Shown here piece by piece: positions 5,977 through 6,362 of a stretch of 6,362 nt of DNA. This stretch comes from Fidelibacterota bacterium UBA1134. GTDB taxonomy: Bacteria > Fidelibacterota > Marinisomatia > Marinisomatales > S15-B10. Within the stretch, counting starts at the first letter, position 1, and every line of letters starts with the position of its first letter. A model generated the notes under the pieces. It worked only from the letters and a program-made list of their open reading frames with translations, was not told the DNA's origin and made no database searches. A program made the translations under genes and the position numbers. Location: assembly GCA_002311975.1 (NCBI GenBank), contig DCAL01000104.1, forward strand, positions 8,816 to 15,177, written 5' to 3'.

Positions 5977-6362
5977 ATCAAGAAGAGGATTTTCATTGTG
6001 GGGGCGGCCCGCTCCGGCACGACACTGCTTCAGAGTATGTTGGCGTCCCACCCGGAAATCCACTCCTTCCCGGAAACACACTTCTTCCGCGGGACGATGC
6101 CGAAGAGATGGTGGCTGAGACTGTTCAAACGGTACGGCGCGGCGGAAAGGTCTTTCATATCTTCCTTTCTCGACAGGATTGAACATCCGGAACTTGAGCG
6201 TCATCTTCCGAATGACACTTGGTCCCAGCAGGAGTGGGCAAAGTCTCTCCTGCGCATTCTTGATGATATTTGCAGTGCCTCGGGGTTTTCTGTATGGGTG
6301 GAGAAAACTCCCATGCATCTCTATTTTACCGACCTCATAACTCTCATCGAGCCGCAGGTCAA
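5977..6362 (+). CDS. Second P-loop sulfotransferase, N-terminal part; start codon unresolved, cut by right window edge
   Basis: This PAPS-dependent sulfotransferase starts just after the first one in the +1 frame. The conserved region begins KKRIFIVGAARSGTTLLQ (from 5980), the 5'-phosphosulfate loop. FPETHFF follows at about 6067-6087, whose Glu is the family's usual catalytic-base candidate, and then VWVEKTPMHLYFTDLITLI (about 6292-6348), the Sulfotransfer_3 'EKTPxH' element that precedes the 3'-phosphate site, which lies beyond the edge. No ATG, GTG or TTG lies in this frame between the upstream TGA (5920-5922) and GTG at 5998. That GTG has a good AGAAGAGG 9 nt upstream but would delete the P-loop beta strand. 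The listed start is ATC at 5977, a near-cognate codon chosen only because it keeps the strand. Alternatives are GTG 5998, ATT 5989/5995, a +1 frameshift from the first gene, or a sequence error. It is clearly diverged from its neighbour, not a recent copy. Confidence 0.85.
   Translation, partial: MKKRIFIVGAARSGTTLLQSMLASHPEIHSFPETHFFRGTMPKRWWLRLFKRYGAAERSFISSFLDRIEHPELERHLPNDTWSQQEWAKSLLRILDDICSASGFSVWVEKTPMHLYFTDLITLIEPQV

Noticed and set aside
5947..6318. Minus-strand 123-codon open frame at the right end
   Set aside because: The opposite strand encodes conserved sulfotransferase motifs over the same bases; this frame is a shadow.
5998..6362. GTG 5998 as the confident start of the second sulfotransferase
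   Set aside because: The ribosome site is good, but starting here removes the beta strand leading into the phosphosulfate loop, which is encoded intact just upstream. It is kept only as an alternative.

Overview
The window holds five protein-coding genes. Three run leftward on the minus strand and two run rightward on the plus strand, and they diverge from a 231-bp intergenic region at 4734-4964. Base composition is balanced, all the minus-strand genes are tightly packed, and the gene types (Wzx-like flippase, YfhO-family membrane protein, bacterial sulfotransferases, homo-oligomeric ATP sulfurylase) suggest the chromosome of a bacterium with a surface-glycan locus, most likely Gram-negative. 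Nothing seen here fixes the phylum. An uncultured marine or aquatic lineage is a guess only.

Minus strand, in order of transcription: a 494-residue polytopic polysaccharide/oligosaccharide flippase (3249-4733); a 789-residue YfhO-family membrane protein (887-3256), whose GTG start overlaps the flippase stop by 8 nt; a 98-bp gap; then the first two thirds of an ATP sulfurylase, sat (788 down to the left edge). The sat fragment has no stop codon in the window, but its motifs are unmistakable.

Plus strand: a complete 334-residue P-loop sulfotransferase (4965-5969), directly followed by a second, different sulfotransferase whose reading frame runs off the right edge. The second gene has no ATG in frame. 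Its frame is open back into the end of the first sulfotransferase, so its true start, or a frameshift fusion to the first, is unresolved.

Functional reading: ATP sulfurylase makes APS, which APS kinase (not seen here) turns into PAPS, the sulfate donor used by both sulfotransferases. The flippase moves lipid-linked glycan across the inner membrane. Together they fit a locus that makes and exports a sulfated glycan or other sulfated surface molecule. This is inferred from gene content and position; the acceptor substrate cannot be read from the sequence.

The divergent intergenic region is unusually rich in inverted repeats. Several overlap and would be mutually exclusive as RNA hairpins in the flippase leader, and one spans a perfect TATAAT box in front of the sulfotransferases. 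No RNA genes, insertion sequences, CRISPR arrays or convincing rho-independent terminators were found.
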